A DNA stretch of 64,000 bases, from positions 2,677,501-2,741,500 of the forward strand of contig NZ_CP009283.1 of the NCBI RefSeq assembly GCF_000758625.1. The letters run 5' to 3'. Made by a program: the position numbers and the translations under genes. Origin of the DNA: Paenibacillus sp. FSL R7-0273 (lineage in GTDB: Bacteria > Bacillota > Bacilli > Paenibacillales > Paenibacillaceae). Below the pieces are notes generated by a model. The model worked only from the letters and a program-made list of their open reading frames with translations, was not told the DNA's origin and did no database searches. Below, piece after piece: positions 44,524 through 52,308 of this stretch; within the stretch, counting starts at the first letter, position 1; every line of letters begins with the position of its first letter.

Positions 44524-45393
44524 ATGAAAAATGTGCGTGTATTTACGGATAGTATGACCACGCTTCCTGAAGAACTGAAAAAACGATTGGGTATCCGAGT
44601 TATTCCTGTTTATGTTGTCTTTGGCAATAACAATATTTACAAGCACAATGAAGATATTCAGACTGAAGATATTTACCGCCATGTCCTGGAAAGAGGTATG
44701 ATGCCTGGCATTGCAGCTCCTTCGGTTAAAGATTTTTATGATCTTTTTAAATCCGTTATTGAGCAGAAAGAGAAGGTTTTGTTTATTAGTATGTCTGCTG
44801 AAATATCTAAATCCTACAAGAATGCAATGCAGGCGGCATTATTTTTTTCTAACGGAGATGTTACAGTAATGGATTCGTATGCCTTTTCAAGTGGAACGGG
44901 CTTGATGGTAGTCAAGGCTGCTGTCAGTGTCCCGAAAGCAGGATCAATGAAAGCTTTACTTCAGTTACTTAATAACAGCAGAAAGAACTTAAATGAAGAG
45001 CTTATTTTGGACAAGATAAAGCTTGCAAACACGGCAGGAGAAGTATATGGCTTAAATAATCGAATCATTAGTCCGCTAAAGCTAAAACAGCAGATGCAGA
45101 TACGATTTAAATCCTTTAACCGTAGCCAAACGGATCAGGACATTTGTATTCTGAAAGATATGCAAGTTCATTCCAGTAGTGCTTCTGGTGAATTACAACG
45201 CGAAATGACTCTGGTCTCGCAAACGATGGCAGCTGATCATGGGGAATACACAAAGATAAAACTAACAGAGCGCTATGGATTTAAGCAAGTCTATTTGTCT
45301 TCCTGTCTTGCCGGCTTACTCAGCCGTAGAACTCCGAGAAGCGTAGGTTTCAGCTATTTCGTAAATCAGAAAAAACTGCCTGAGAGGGCATAA
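44524..45393 (+). CDS. DegV family lipid-binding protein
   Basis: 289 aa. RVFTDSMTTLPEELKKRLGI is the DegV N-terminus (usual DSTSDLP form), and residues 50-135 follow the family with KVLFISMSAEISKSYKNAM and TVMDSYAFSSGTGLMV. DegV/FakB proteins hold a fatty acid in a deep pocket; FakB hands it to a kinase for phosphorylation. The segment that normally reads TSQPS is APS here, and the C-terminal half departs from typical FakB (no clear GNKG motif), so substrate or partner may differ. GAAGGAGGAGG precedes the ATG. A terminator follows. Confidence 0.85.
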   Translation: MKNVRVFTDSMTTLPEELKKRLGIRVIPVYVVFGNNNIYKHNEDIQTEDIYRHVLERGMMPGIAAPSVKDFYDLFKSVIEQKEKVLFISMSAEISKSYKNAMQAALFFSNGDVTVMDSYAFSSGTGLMVVKAAVSVPKAGSMKALLQLLNNSRKNLNEELILDKIKLANTAGEVYGLNNRIISPLKLKQQMQIRFKSFNRSQTDQDICILKDMQVHSSSASGELQREMTLVSQTMAADHGEYTKIKLTERYGFKQVYLSSCLAGLLSRRTPRSVGFSYFVNQKKLPERA

Positions 45394-45412
45394 CGGTATA
45401 CTACGCAATAAA

Positions 45413-45450
45413 GGGCTCAAACGGCATATAGTGCTGTTTATGCCCTATTT
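45413..45450 (+). terminator. Rho-independent terminator after the DegV gene
   Basis: GGGCTCAAACGGCA (45413-45426) pairs with TGCTGTTTATGCCC (45432-45445) with a few wobble or mismatched pairs, then TATTTT. It overlaps closely with the start of operator copy 3. Confidence 0.7.
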
Positions 45451-45451
45451 T

Positions 45452-45516
45452 GCCCAAAAGGGCAAGTAACGGCTGCCCATTCGGACGATGTGCCCTTTTC
45501 TTTCAAGCTGTACGAT
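45452..45516 (+). promoter_or_regulatory. Operator-promoter copy 3, upstream of the second MMPL gene
   Basis: GCCCAAAAGGGC (45452-45463), 10 nt, TGCCCATTCGGACGATG (45474-45490), 20 nt, -10 TACGAT (45511-45516). The MMPL start at 45583 is 66 bp further. It differs from the other copies at one base of the palindrome centre. Confidence 0.78.
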
Positions 45517-45582
45517 AAGGACATGATAAAACATTAAATGTCGGCGACCTTAGTCGTAGAGAGCATTGGAGGAGAGAGAAGA

Positions 45583-47802
45583 ATGGCAAAGATGTTATTT
45601 AGTTTAGGACGCTATGCAGGCTCCAACAGTAAAAAGGTGATAGTAGCATTTATATTGCTTATGGCTGTATTGGGCGGATTGATCTTTAGTATGGGAACAG
45701 CGTTCCAAGAGGATGTATCTATCCCCGGTACAGAGTCAGAAAAAGCCATGAAGATTTTAGCTGAAAAATTCACAGGCGGTGAACAGGACGGGCAAGTAAA
45801 AATCGTGTTCAAAGCTCCGGATAACGAAGCCTTAGACTCAGCTGGTAATAAAACGAGCATTAGCGAGCTGCTTACGAAGATTCAAGAAGATGAGGCAGTA
45901 GCTTCGGTTGCGTCTCCATACGAGCTGGCGAACATCAATCCGGATAAACAAATCGGCTATGCAGTCGTGACGTATAATTCTGCCGCAGATAAGGTTTCAC
46001 AAGAATCTAAGGATAAAGTAGAAGACAGTTTAGCGATAACACGTGATAAAGGAATCGAGACCGGACTTAGCGGAACTGTAAAGTTTGAACAGACGGAAGC
46101 GGGCGGAGGCCCTGGCGAGATTATGGGCGTCATATTAGCCTATGTTATTTTAGCCATTACCTTTGCTTCCTTGCTTGTTGCAGGAATGCCGATCCTTATG
46201 GCCCTGATCGGTGTTGGTATCGGGGTATTGTTAATCTTGCTGGGAACTAACTTTTTCGATATCTCCTCGATCTCCCTCACTTTGGCAGGAATGCTCGGAA
46301 TTGCCGTCGGAATTGATTACTCCCTGTTTATCTTCTCACGGTTCAAACAACAATTGAAAAAAGGATTTTCCGTTCAAGAATCGATTGCGATCGCAAACGG
46401 TACGGCTGGTAATGCAGTAATCTTTGCCGGATTAACGGTAATCATCGCGCTTCTGGGTCTTATGGTTGTGGACATTCCCTTTATGACCACCATGGGAATC
46501 GCGACCGCTGTAGTTGTTTTGATGTCGATCATTGTAGCCGTAGTGGTTGTACCCGCGGTCTTGGGAATTATGGGACATCGCATCAGACCCGAGAAGAGCA
46601 ACCGGTTGATCGCCATGCTGACGCGGGCAAACAAGAAAAAAGAATCCGATACCAATGCCTGGAGCAGATTCGTAACGAAAAATCCATTGATCGTTGCTGT
46701 AGTCGGCATCGCTTTACTGGCGGTAATTGCTACTCCGTTCTTTCATTTAAATCTTGGCCTTCCGGACGATGGGAATAAACAATATGAAACGTCGGAGAAA
46801 CAAGGGTTCGATATGTTATCGGATGCTTATGGGGCAGGATTCCATTCTACGTTAGTCGTAATTGCTGAACCTGCAAATCAGGAAGCGGCTTCTGCAGAAA
46901 ACCTGAATGCATTGTCCGAAACTATAAACGAACTGGATCATGTGAAAAGTGCCACCCCTGCAATGCCGAACCAAACGAATGAACTATTTCTACTGAGTGT
47001 CACGCCGGAAGATGGACCGAATGCACAGGAAACCAAAGATCTTGTAAACGAGATCAGGGATCTTTCTGACAGCGGGAATATGGAGATTCTGGTGACAGGA
47101 GCTACAGCCGTTAATATTGATATCTCTGACCAAATCATGAGTGCCATGCCAACCTTTGCTATTCTAATCGTAGCGTTTGCCTTTGTACTAATGATGGTTG
47201 TCTTTAGATCCATTCTCGTACCCTTAAAGGCTGTGCTCGGATTCGTGCTTTCGATTGGCGCAACCTTAGGTTTCACCGTATTTATTGTACAGGATGGTAA
47301 TTTCCTTGATGTGTTTGGCTTCCCGGGTTCAAGCGCAATCTTATTCTTGTTGCCTGTCTTATGTATCGGTATTCTGTTTGGTCTATCCATGGATTACGAG
47401 GTATTCCTGGTCAGCAGAATGCGTGAAGAATTTGCGCACACCGGCGATGCCAAGAAAGCAATTCATGCAGGTTTGAAGGAAAATGGGGCTGTCGTAACGG
47501 CGGCTGGGCTAATCATGATATCGGTATTTTCAGGATTTATCTTCTCGCATGACCCAACGATCAAACAAATGGGTCTGGCCTTAGCTGTGGGCGTTTTATT
47601 TGATGCCTTTGTAGTTCGGTTAGCCATTGTGCCTGCTGTAATGACATTAATGGGCAAATCGGCTTGGTACTTCCCGAAATGGCTTGATAGAATTCTACCC
47701 AACTTCGATATTGAAGGGGAGACCATCATGAAAGAGTACTCCAAGAAGGGTGGGGAATCTGAGTCAGATGGTGCATCTGTGTCAAATCGCAAGATAATGT
47801 AA
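45583..47802 (+). CDS. MMPL-family RND transporter
   Basis: About 739 aa, twelve helices, two outside domains. Proton-relay pairs VGIDYSLFIFSRFK (helix 4) and LSMDYEVFLVSRMREE (helix 10) are intact. Clearly paralogous to the MMPL protein at 40147. The start is ATG 45583, 6 nt after GGAGGAGAG; this matches the N-terminus of the paralogue, whereas the upstream ATG at 45538 has no ribosome site. It is followed after 13 bp by the LTA-synthase-type gene, so transporter and polymer enzyme are co-expressed. A lipid or lipid-linked substrate is likely. Confidence 0.93.
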   Translation: MAKMLFSLGRYAGSNSKKVIVAFILLMAVLGGLIFSMGTAFQEDVSIPGTESEKAMKILAEKFTGGEQDGQVKIVFKAPDNEALDSAGNKTSISELLTKIQEDEAVASVASPYELANINPDKQIGYAVVTYNSAADKVSQESKDKVEDSLAITRDKGIETGLSGTVKFEQTEAGGGPGEIMGVILAYVILAITFASLLVAGMPILMALIGVGIGVLLILLGTNFFDISSISLTLAGMLGIAVGIDYSLFIFSRFKQQLKKGFSVQESIAIANGTAGNAVIFAGLTVIIALLGLMVVDIPFMTTMGIATAVVVLMSIIVAVVVVPAVLGIMGHRIRPEKSNRLIAMLTRANKKKESDTNAWSRFVTKNPLIVAVVGIALLAVIATPFFHLNLGLPDDGNKQYETSEKQGFDMLSDAYGAGFHSTLVVIAEPANQEAASAENLNALSETINELDHVKSATPAMPNQTNELFLLSVTPEDGPNAQETKDLVNEIRDLSDSGNMEILVTGATAVNIDISDQIMSAMPTFAILIVAFAFVLMMVVFRSILVPLKAVLGFVLSIGATLGFTVFIVQDGNFLDVFGFPGSSAILFLLPVLCIGILFGLSMDYEVFLVSRMREEFAHTGDAKKAIHAGLKENGAVVTAAGLIMISVFSGFIFSHDPTIKQMGLALAVGVLFDAFVVRLAIVPAVMTLMGKSAWYFPKWLDRILPNFDIEGETIMKEYSKKGGESESDGASVSNRKIM

Positions 47803-47815
47803 AGGAACGGCTAAC

Positions 47816-49675
47816 ATGAACAAATTGAGGGGTTTAAAAAACAAGCCTATTTTGCTATTCAGCTTTATCCTGCTCCTGAAGAGTGCAGTAGCCTGGTATG
47901 TCGTATTTAATAACGCTCTCAATTGGAGTATGATTCTTACAGAAGTCCCTATTTTTATAATCGTATTCTGTCTAATTGAGTGGTTTTCTGGAAAACGCAA
48001 GGTTCTTTACTATATGATTGCAAATCTCTCGATCACACTGATCTATTTTGCCGTCCTGATGTACTACAAATATTATGGAGTCATAGCTACCTATCATGCT
48101 CTAAGACAGGTGAAGAAGGTTGCAAATGTGGGCGAAAGCACCTATTCACTGATTGCACCTTATTATTTGTTTGTTTTTGTGGATATTGTGTTCTTTTGTT
48201 TGCTTGTCATCCGTCCAAAGTACATTAAGGGTTGGATGTCGAACACGTCGATCCGCATGAATCGTAAGGTCCTAATTCCTTTGACAGCAATCTCTCTCGG
48301 ACTCTGTACCTTCAATATTTGGCCACATCATGCCAGCATGAATGAACATAAAAAAGCTGAAGGAATGGGCATTCTTGGCTATGAGCTGTACACGGTTATT
48401 GCGGATACAACTGAAAAGGAAGCATTAATCGATTCTGAAGAAATAACACAGCAAGCTGTGAACAAATGGAAGGGTATAGAAATCCCGGGAAATCGGAAGT
48501 ATTGGGGAATGAACAAGGGTAACAATCTTATCGTTGTCCAAATGGAATCGTTCCAGAATTTTCTGATCGGATTGACTATTAACGGACAGGAAGTAACGCC
48601 GAATCTGAACAAACTGGTTAAAGAGGAGACGTACTTTAACAACTTTTATACCAATGCGGGTCAAGGTACGACCTCGGACGCCGAGTTTGTTGTCAACACA
48701 TCCTTTTATGCGCCTGAGAACAAACCGGCAACTTCTTCAGATTATATGAATAAGAGGCTACCAAGTCTGCCGCGCCTGTTGGGGGACAACGGCTACTTTA
48801 CCTCAACTTTTCATACGAACAGTGTAGAATTCTGGAATCGTACCGCATTATATAAAGCGATTGGCTTCACACAATATTACGACCAGCCTTTTTATGGTGG
48901 CGAGGATCATATTGCCTTTGGAGCCTCTGACGAGGTATTGTTCAGCAAGACAGCACATGAGTTGTCCAAGCTAGATGCTGAGCAGCAGCCATTCTATGCG
49001 ATGGTCATTTCCATGAGCGCTCATCACCCTTTTCATATTCCGGAGGAGAAATACAAGATGCAGCTACCTCAAAGTTATGAAGATACGCTGCTCGGAGACT
49101 ATATCAGAGCGCAAAATTATGCGGATTATGCTATGGGCTTATTCTTGGAAGACTTAAAGTCCAGCGGGCTGTGGGAGGATAGCGTGATCATATTCTACGG
49201 GGATCATCAGGGAATTCCGATGTATACGCTCAGTTTAGAAGAAAAGGAGCAGCTAAGCGCACTAATCGGGCATGAATACGGGTATACCGATATGTTCAAC
49301 ATTCCCTTAATTGTTCACTCCCCTGGCGGACAGTTGCCTCCGATTATGAGCGGCACCGGGGGGCAGGTGGATATTCTTCCGACGGTTGCCAATCTGTTAG
49401 GTATATCTGTAGAGGACCAGCTGCATTTTGGTCAGGATTTGTTTAACCAGGATCGAAATGTGCTTCCCATCAGACATTTCTTACCGACAGGCTCTTTCGT
49501 TAACGATCAGAGTATTTATGTCACTGGGAATGATTATGCGGATGGAGAAAATTACAGCTTAGAGGATAATGAAAGTAGACCGGGCGGATCAACCGAGAAG
49601 CAGTTTGAAGCAGCACAGCGTCTGCTGGAGATGTCGAATAGCTATCTTCTGCAATTACCGGATGATGTCAATTAA
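47816..49675 (+). CDS. LTA synthase-type membrane sulfatase family protein
   Basis: 619 aa. Five N-terminal membrane helices (about 12-190) precede an extracellular alkaline-phosphatase/sulfatase domain. Metal-site Glu lies in VVQMESFQNF, the catalytic Thr286 in GQGTTSDAEF as in LtaS, and VISMSAHHPFHIP and YGDHQG supply further metal ligands. LtaS-type enzymes take glycerol-phosphate from phosphatidylglycerol to build lipoteichoic acid, releasing diacylglycerol. AAAGGAAC precedes the ATG. A diacylglycerol kinase gene with its own operator copy follows, the enzyme that would recycle the by-product. LTA synthase, primase (YvgJ-like) or another glycerophosphotransferase cannot be separated. Confidence 0.9.
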   Translation: MNKLRGLKNKPILLFSFILLLKSAVAWYVVFNNALNWSMILTEVPIFIIVFCLIEWFSGKRKVLYYMIANLSITLIYFAVLMYYKYYGVIATYHALRQVKKVANVGESTYSLIAPYYLFVFVDIVFFCLLVIRPKYIKGWMSNTSIRMNRKVLIPLTAISLGLCTFNIWPHHASMNEHKKAEGMGILGYELYTVIADTTEKEALIDSEEITQQAVNKWKGIEIPGNRKYWGMNKGNNLIVVQMESFQNFLIGLTINGQEVTPNLNKLVKEETYFNNFYTNAGQGTTSDAEFVVNTSFYAPENKPATSSDYMNKRLPSLPRLLGDNGYFTSTFHTNSVEFWNRTALYKAIGFTQYYDQPFYGGEDHIAFGASDEVLFSKTAHELSKLDAEQQPFYAMVISMSAHHPFHIPEEKYKMQLPQSYEDTLLGDYIRAQNYADYAMGLFLEDLKSSGLWEDSVIIFYGDHQGIPMYTLSLEEKEQLSALIGHEYGYTDMFNIPLIVHSPGGQLPPIMSGTGGQVDILPTVANLLGISVEDQLHFGQDLFNQDRNVLPIRHFLPTGSFVNDQSIYVTGNDYADGENYSLEDNESRPGGSTEKQFEAAQRLLEMSNSYLLQLPDDVN

Positions 49676-49691
49676 AATAATTTGTACTTGT

Positions 49692-49720
49692 AAAAGTCCT
49701 GCGATGCAGGGCTTTTCATT
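49692..49720 (+). terminator. Rho-independent terminator
   Basis: AAAAGTCCTGC (49692-49702) pairs with GCAGGGCTTTT (49706-49716; one G-T pair), 3-nt loop, continuing into CATTTTG. Ends the MMPL-LTA synthase transcript. Confidence 0.8.
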
Positions 49721-49734
49721 TTGTCCTAAGGGCT

Positions 49735-49799
49735 GCCCGAAAGGGCAGAAAGCAGGCGCCCTTTTGGACGATGTTGACCAGCTATCATTACTGTAAGAT
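49735..49799 (+). promoter_or_regulatory. Operator-promoter copy 4, upstream of the diacylglycerol kinase gene
   Basis: GCCCGAAAGGGC (49735-49746), 10 nt, CGCCCTTTTGGACGATG (49757-49773), 20 nt, -10 TAAGAT (49794-49799). The gene starts at 49874. Confidence 0.78.
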
Positions 49800-49873
49800 G
49801 AAAATATAACAAAGATACACATAACATTTATTGAGATAAATCAATTATAAGGTGAAGGGAGCTTCGATAATAT

Positions 49874-50774
49874 ATGAGACTAAAAATGATTATAAACCCT
49901 GTATCGGGACATGTTAAGGCGCGGAGTGTCGTTGCGGAAGTAACTAACCGTTTGAAAAGAGAGCATACGTTAGGCCGGGAAGATATTTTCTATACCTCCC
50001 TGACGAGTAAGCCGCTTGAAAAAGCATTTTTCGATCATTGCGATGTCATTGTAGTAGCTGGTGGTGACGGAACACTTCACTATGCTGTTAATTCTATTAA
50101 GCACCTTGGAATTGACAAAGCTGTTGCCTATCTTCCCACAGGGACGGTTAATGATTTCGGACACTGCTTGAGTTTGCCGTACACAGCGGAGGCATTTTGC
50201 GAGATGTTGGATGGAATGCATACCAAAAAAAATTGATCTCGGATTAGCCGGAGATGAGTATTTTCATTATGTTCTGGCAGGTGGGGCAATAAATACAATT
50301 AGCTATACTACAAATCAGTATTTAAAAAATATGTTTGGTGAGAAAGCGTACTATTTATCGGCTGTTCCTAAGCTTACAAAGATATTTCAAGGTACTCATA
50401 TTAAGATCGAGAGCGGTGAACTGAGTAACGAGCAAGAAGCATTGCTTTACCTGATAACTAATTCTTCTGTGGTAGGCGGACGAGAAGGAATCGTTCCGGA
50501 TGCAAAAATGGATGACGGGTATCTACATGTGCTCGTTATAAAGAAAAGTTCGTTTTTAAACACGATGCAGCTTCTATTGGATATAAAAAAGGGTACGCAT
50601 ATTGAACATCCGGATGTTCTGTATTTCAAAACTAAAAAGGTAAGCATCACTCAATTTGATGCAAATGCAGCTCATATCGGTATTGACGGGGAGATGCGTA
50701 AAAGCTCAATGGAGAATATCGAGATTGTTCCGCAGGGACTTACGATAGTGGTTCCATCGAAAAAGATTGCTTAG
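49874..50774 (+). pseudogene. Diacylglycerol/lipid kinase (DgkB/YegS family) interrupted by a frameshift
   Basis: The N-terminal part (49874-50236) has KMIINPVSGH, the ATP-binding VVAGGDGTLHYAVN and PTGTVNDFG; the C-terminal part lies in another frame (in-frame from 50211 to 50774) with IDLGLAGDEYFHYVLAGGA, REGIVPDAKMDDG and IGIDGEM. The break is at an eight-A run at 50225-50232: with seven As the reading frame is continuous and gives a normal kinase of about 300 aa ending in a common place. Both halves are well conserved, so this is either recent decay, a sequencing error, or slippage at A8 that makes a fraction of full-length protein. The enzyme would phosphorylate diacylglycerol to phosphatidate. 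It has operator copy 4. Confidence 0.8.
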
Positions 50775-50796
50775 TGCAAACAGGAGGAGATACAGC

Positions 50797-50970
50797 ATGC
50801 AAAGTCTATTATATTATTTCGAAATTCTGTCAGCTGCTGCCGTGGAGAAAGGTGAAGACGAAGCTTGCATGACAGCAGAGTCAGATTATGATATCGGGCT
50901 TCTGTTATCCTTAATCAGCTTGAGGATCTCGGTCACTCAACGTCATTCAAAAACAGATTGCTTTTTCTGA
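50797..50970 (+). CDS. Small hypothetical protein
   Basis: 57 codons starting at ATG 50797 with a very strong ribosome site (AGGAGGAG, 10 nt upstream) and 22 bp after the diacylglycerol kinase gene. The product begins QSLLYYFEILSAAAVEKGED and ends with a hydrophobic stretch (IGLLLSLISLRI) and a Cys-Phe tail. I do not recognise it. It overlaps the 3' end of the convergent membrane protein gene by 38 bp. The good ribosome site favours a real gene, perhaps truncated at the 3' side by rearrangement. Confidence 0.45.
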   Translation: MQSLLYYFEILSAAAVEKGEDEACMTAESDYDIGLLLSLISLRISVTQRHSKTDCFF

Positions 50971-51583
50971 AAAATACAATAACGCCTGTTATAAATAATA
51001 CGGCACTGACAAACATACCTAAGGCAGCGCTGCTCTCTACAGATTTTTCTGATTCGGTAAAAACGAGCAGGATGTATTGCGTAAAGACAATAGAAACAAG
51101 CGCATCCGCGAAATTAAGCAGTTTCAAGCCCAGGGCGAGCGGGTTTCTCTGCCGGCTTGTTGCAATGGTTCCATAGATAGCAAAGCTAAGCTTAAGAAAT
51201 GCTATTAACGCGACCAGAAAGGCAAGGTATCCGTCGTAAATAATGGAATCACCGTAAAGATAAAGGCTATTGCTGATAAAAAAGTAGATAGCCCCAAGAA
51301 GAACAAGAAAAAAACCGCTTGTTCTTAAAAAGGAGTGAGCCAATTTATAGCGTTCCTCCGGCTCATTCAGTTCTTTCGCTGCTTCATACTTAGTTAATGC
51401 TATCTTTCTTGCTAAGCATAGTAACAGATAATAGATCCCGTTTAAACTAAACCATGCGGATAGCAAATAAAATCCCAATATAAGCTTGCCTGTTCCGACA
51501 GCAGCGTTAATAACAAAGGATGCTTTGGTAAATCTTATATTCCTGTCATATTTACCATAATGCCGGTAAAGAAAGTGCTTCAT
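50933..51583 (-). CDS. Six-helix membrane protein, PadR-associated
   Basis: 216 aa with about six hydrophobic helices and charged loops (ARKIALTKYEAAKELNEPEERYK between helices 2 and 3, cited in part). I recognise no named family. The ATG at 51583 follows AAAGGCGG. It lies 57 bp downstream of a PadR-type regulator on the same strand, an arrangement frequent for PadR-controlled membrane proteins and exporters. It may be the target or partner of that regulator (inference). Confidence 0.75.
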   Translation of the reverse strand: MKHFLYRHYGKYDRNIRFTKASFVINAAVGTGKLILGFYLLSAWFSLNGIYYLLLCLARKIALTKYEAAKELNEPEERYKLAHSFLRTSGFFLVLLGAIYFFISNSLYLYGDSIIYDGYLAFLVALIAFLKLSFAIYGTIATSRQRNPLALGLKLLNFADALVSIVFTQYILLVFTESEKSVESSAALGMFVSAVLFITGVIVFFRKSNLFLNDVE

Positions 51584-51640
51584 GGATGTCCGCCTTTTAT
51601 GTGTTTATTATTTAGCCGTCTAACCGGTAACATTGCAGGT

Positions 51641-52171
51641 TTATTCCTGTGACCGCTCCAGGGCAGAATCCAACTCCATTAAAAATTCTAATTCTGTGCC
51701 GGCCAGCCGCTTGGAATAATGATAGATGTATGGTGAAAATGGCAGGAAGTCTGTATCTGTCATGGTTTGATTCAGATTTTCAAGTGAGTTGATATGTTCT
51801 TGTAAATATTCTATACGGTAGCCAAGAATTTTTTTCTTGCTCGCATCCTCCAGTAAATCAAAAAAGGCCAGCCGGTTAAAAACCTCATTGGTGTTGGCAG
51901 CATACTCTGGAGGGAATTCATTAAGCATTTCATAGAAAAGTTCCCTTCCCAGGTCTGTTATGGAATAAATATGGCGATTTGGCCGTTTTTCCTGAGCCTC
52001 CAATCTCTTGGTGATGATGCCTGCTTCCTCAAACCGCTTTAATGCCGGATATAAATAGTTATTATTGATGGAGTTGGATTTACCGAGCATAATGAGGACG
52101 TTTTTCTTAATTTCGTAGCCGTGCTTGGGCCCGTTCATCAGTTGCGATAGTATCAAGATATCAATATACAA
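51641..52171 (-). CDS. PadR-family transcriptional regulator
   Basis: 176 aa. The N-terminal winged helix shows ILSQLMNGPKHGYEIKK, then NYLYPALKRFEEAGIIT with RHIYSITDLGRELF, all PadR signatures; the C-terminal half (85-170) is the helical dimerisation arm, of the long PadR-s2/VirR-like form. PadR proteins repress membrane transporters or phenolic-acid detoxification and leave DNA on binding ligand. It may control the downstream membrane protein and possibly the upstream dienoyl-reductase-like gene. ATG at 52171 has GGAGGATC upstream on the minus strand. Confidence 0.9.
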   Translation of the reverse strand: MYIDILILSQLMNGPKHGYEIKKNVLIMLGKSNSINNNYLYPALKRFEEAGIITKRLEAQEKRPNRHIYSITDLGRELFYEMLNEFPPEYAANTNEVFNRLAFFDLLEDASKKKILGYRIEYLQEHINSLENLNQTMTDTDFLPFSPYIYHYSKRLAGTELEFLMELDSALERSQE

Positions 52172-52244
52172 GGAGATCCTCCGTTCGTATGTTCACTCAT
52201 ATAACAGTATACTATCTTCATCCAGAGGACGGCAAAATTAAAGA

Positions 52245-52278
52245 AAAGGATGCGAGCCTATTGAAGGCCGTATCCTTT
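52245..52278 (-). terminator. Terminator of the dienoyl-reductase-like gene
   Basis: On the minus strand AAAGGATACGGCC pairs with GGCTCGCATCCTTT (about 52266-52278 with 52245-52258, imperfect in the middle), followed by a T-rich stretch (TTCTTTAATTTT). Confidence 0.6.
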
Positions 52279-52308
52279 ATATTGTCACGATGATTTGAAG
52301 GTGAAGAC

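Noticed and set aside
45538..45582. ATG 45538 as start of the second MMPL protein
   Set aside because: No ribosome site, and the paralogue begins at the position equal to ATG 45583, which has GGAGGAGAG.
40147..47802. The two MMPL genes as a very recent duplication
   Set aside because: They share motifs and ends but differ throughout the outside domains, so the duplication is old or they were gained separately.
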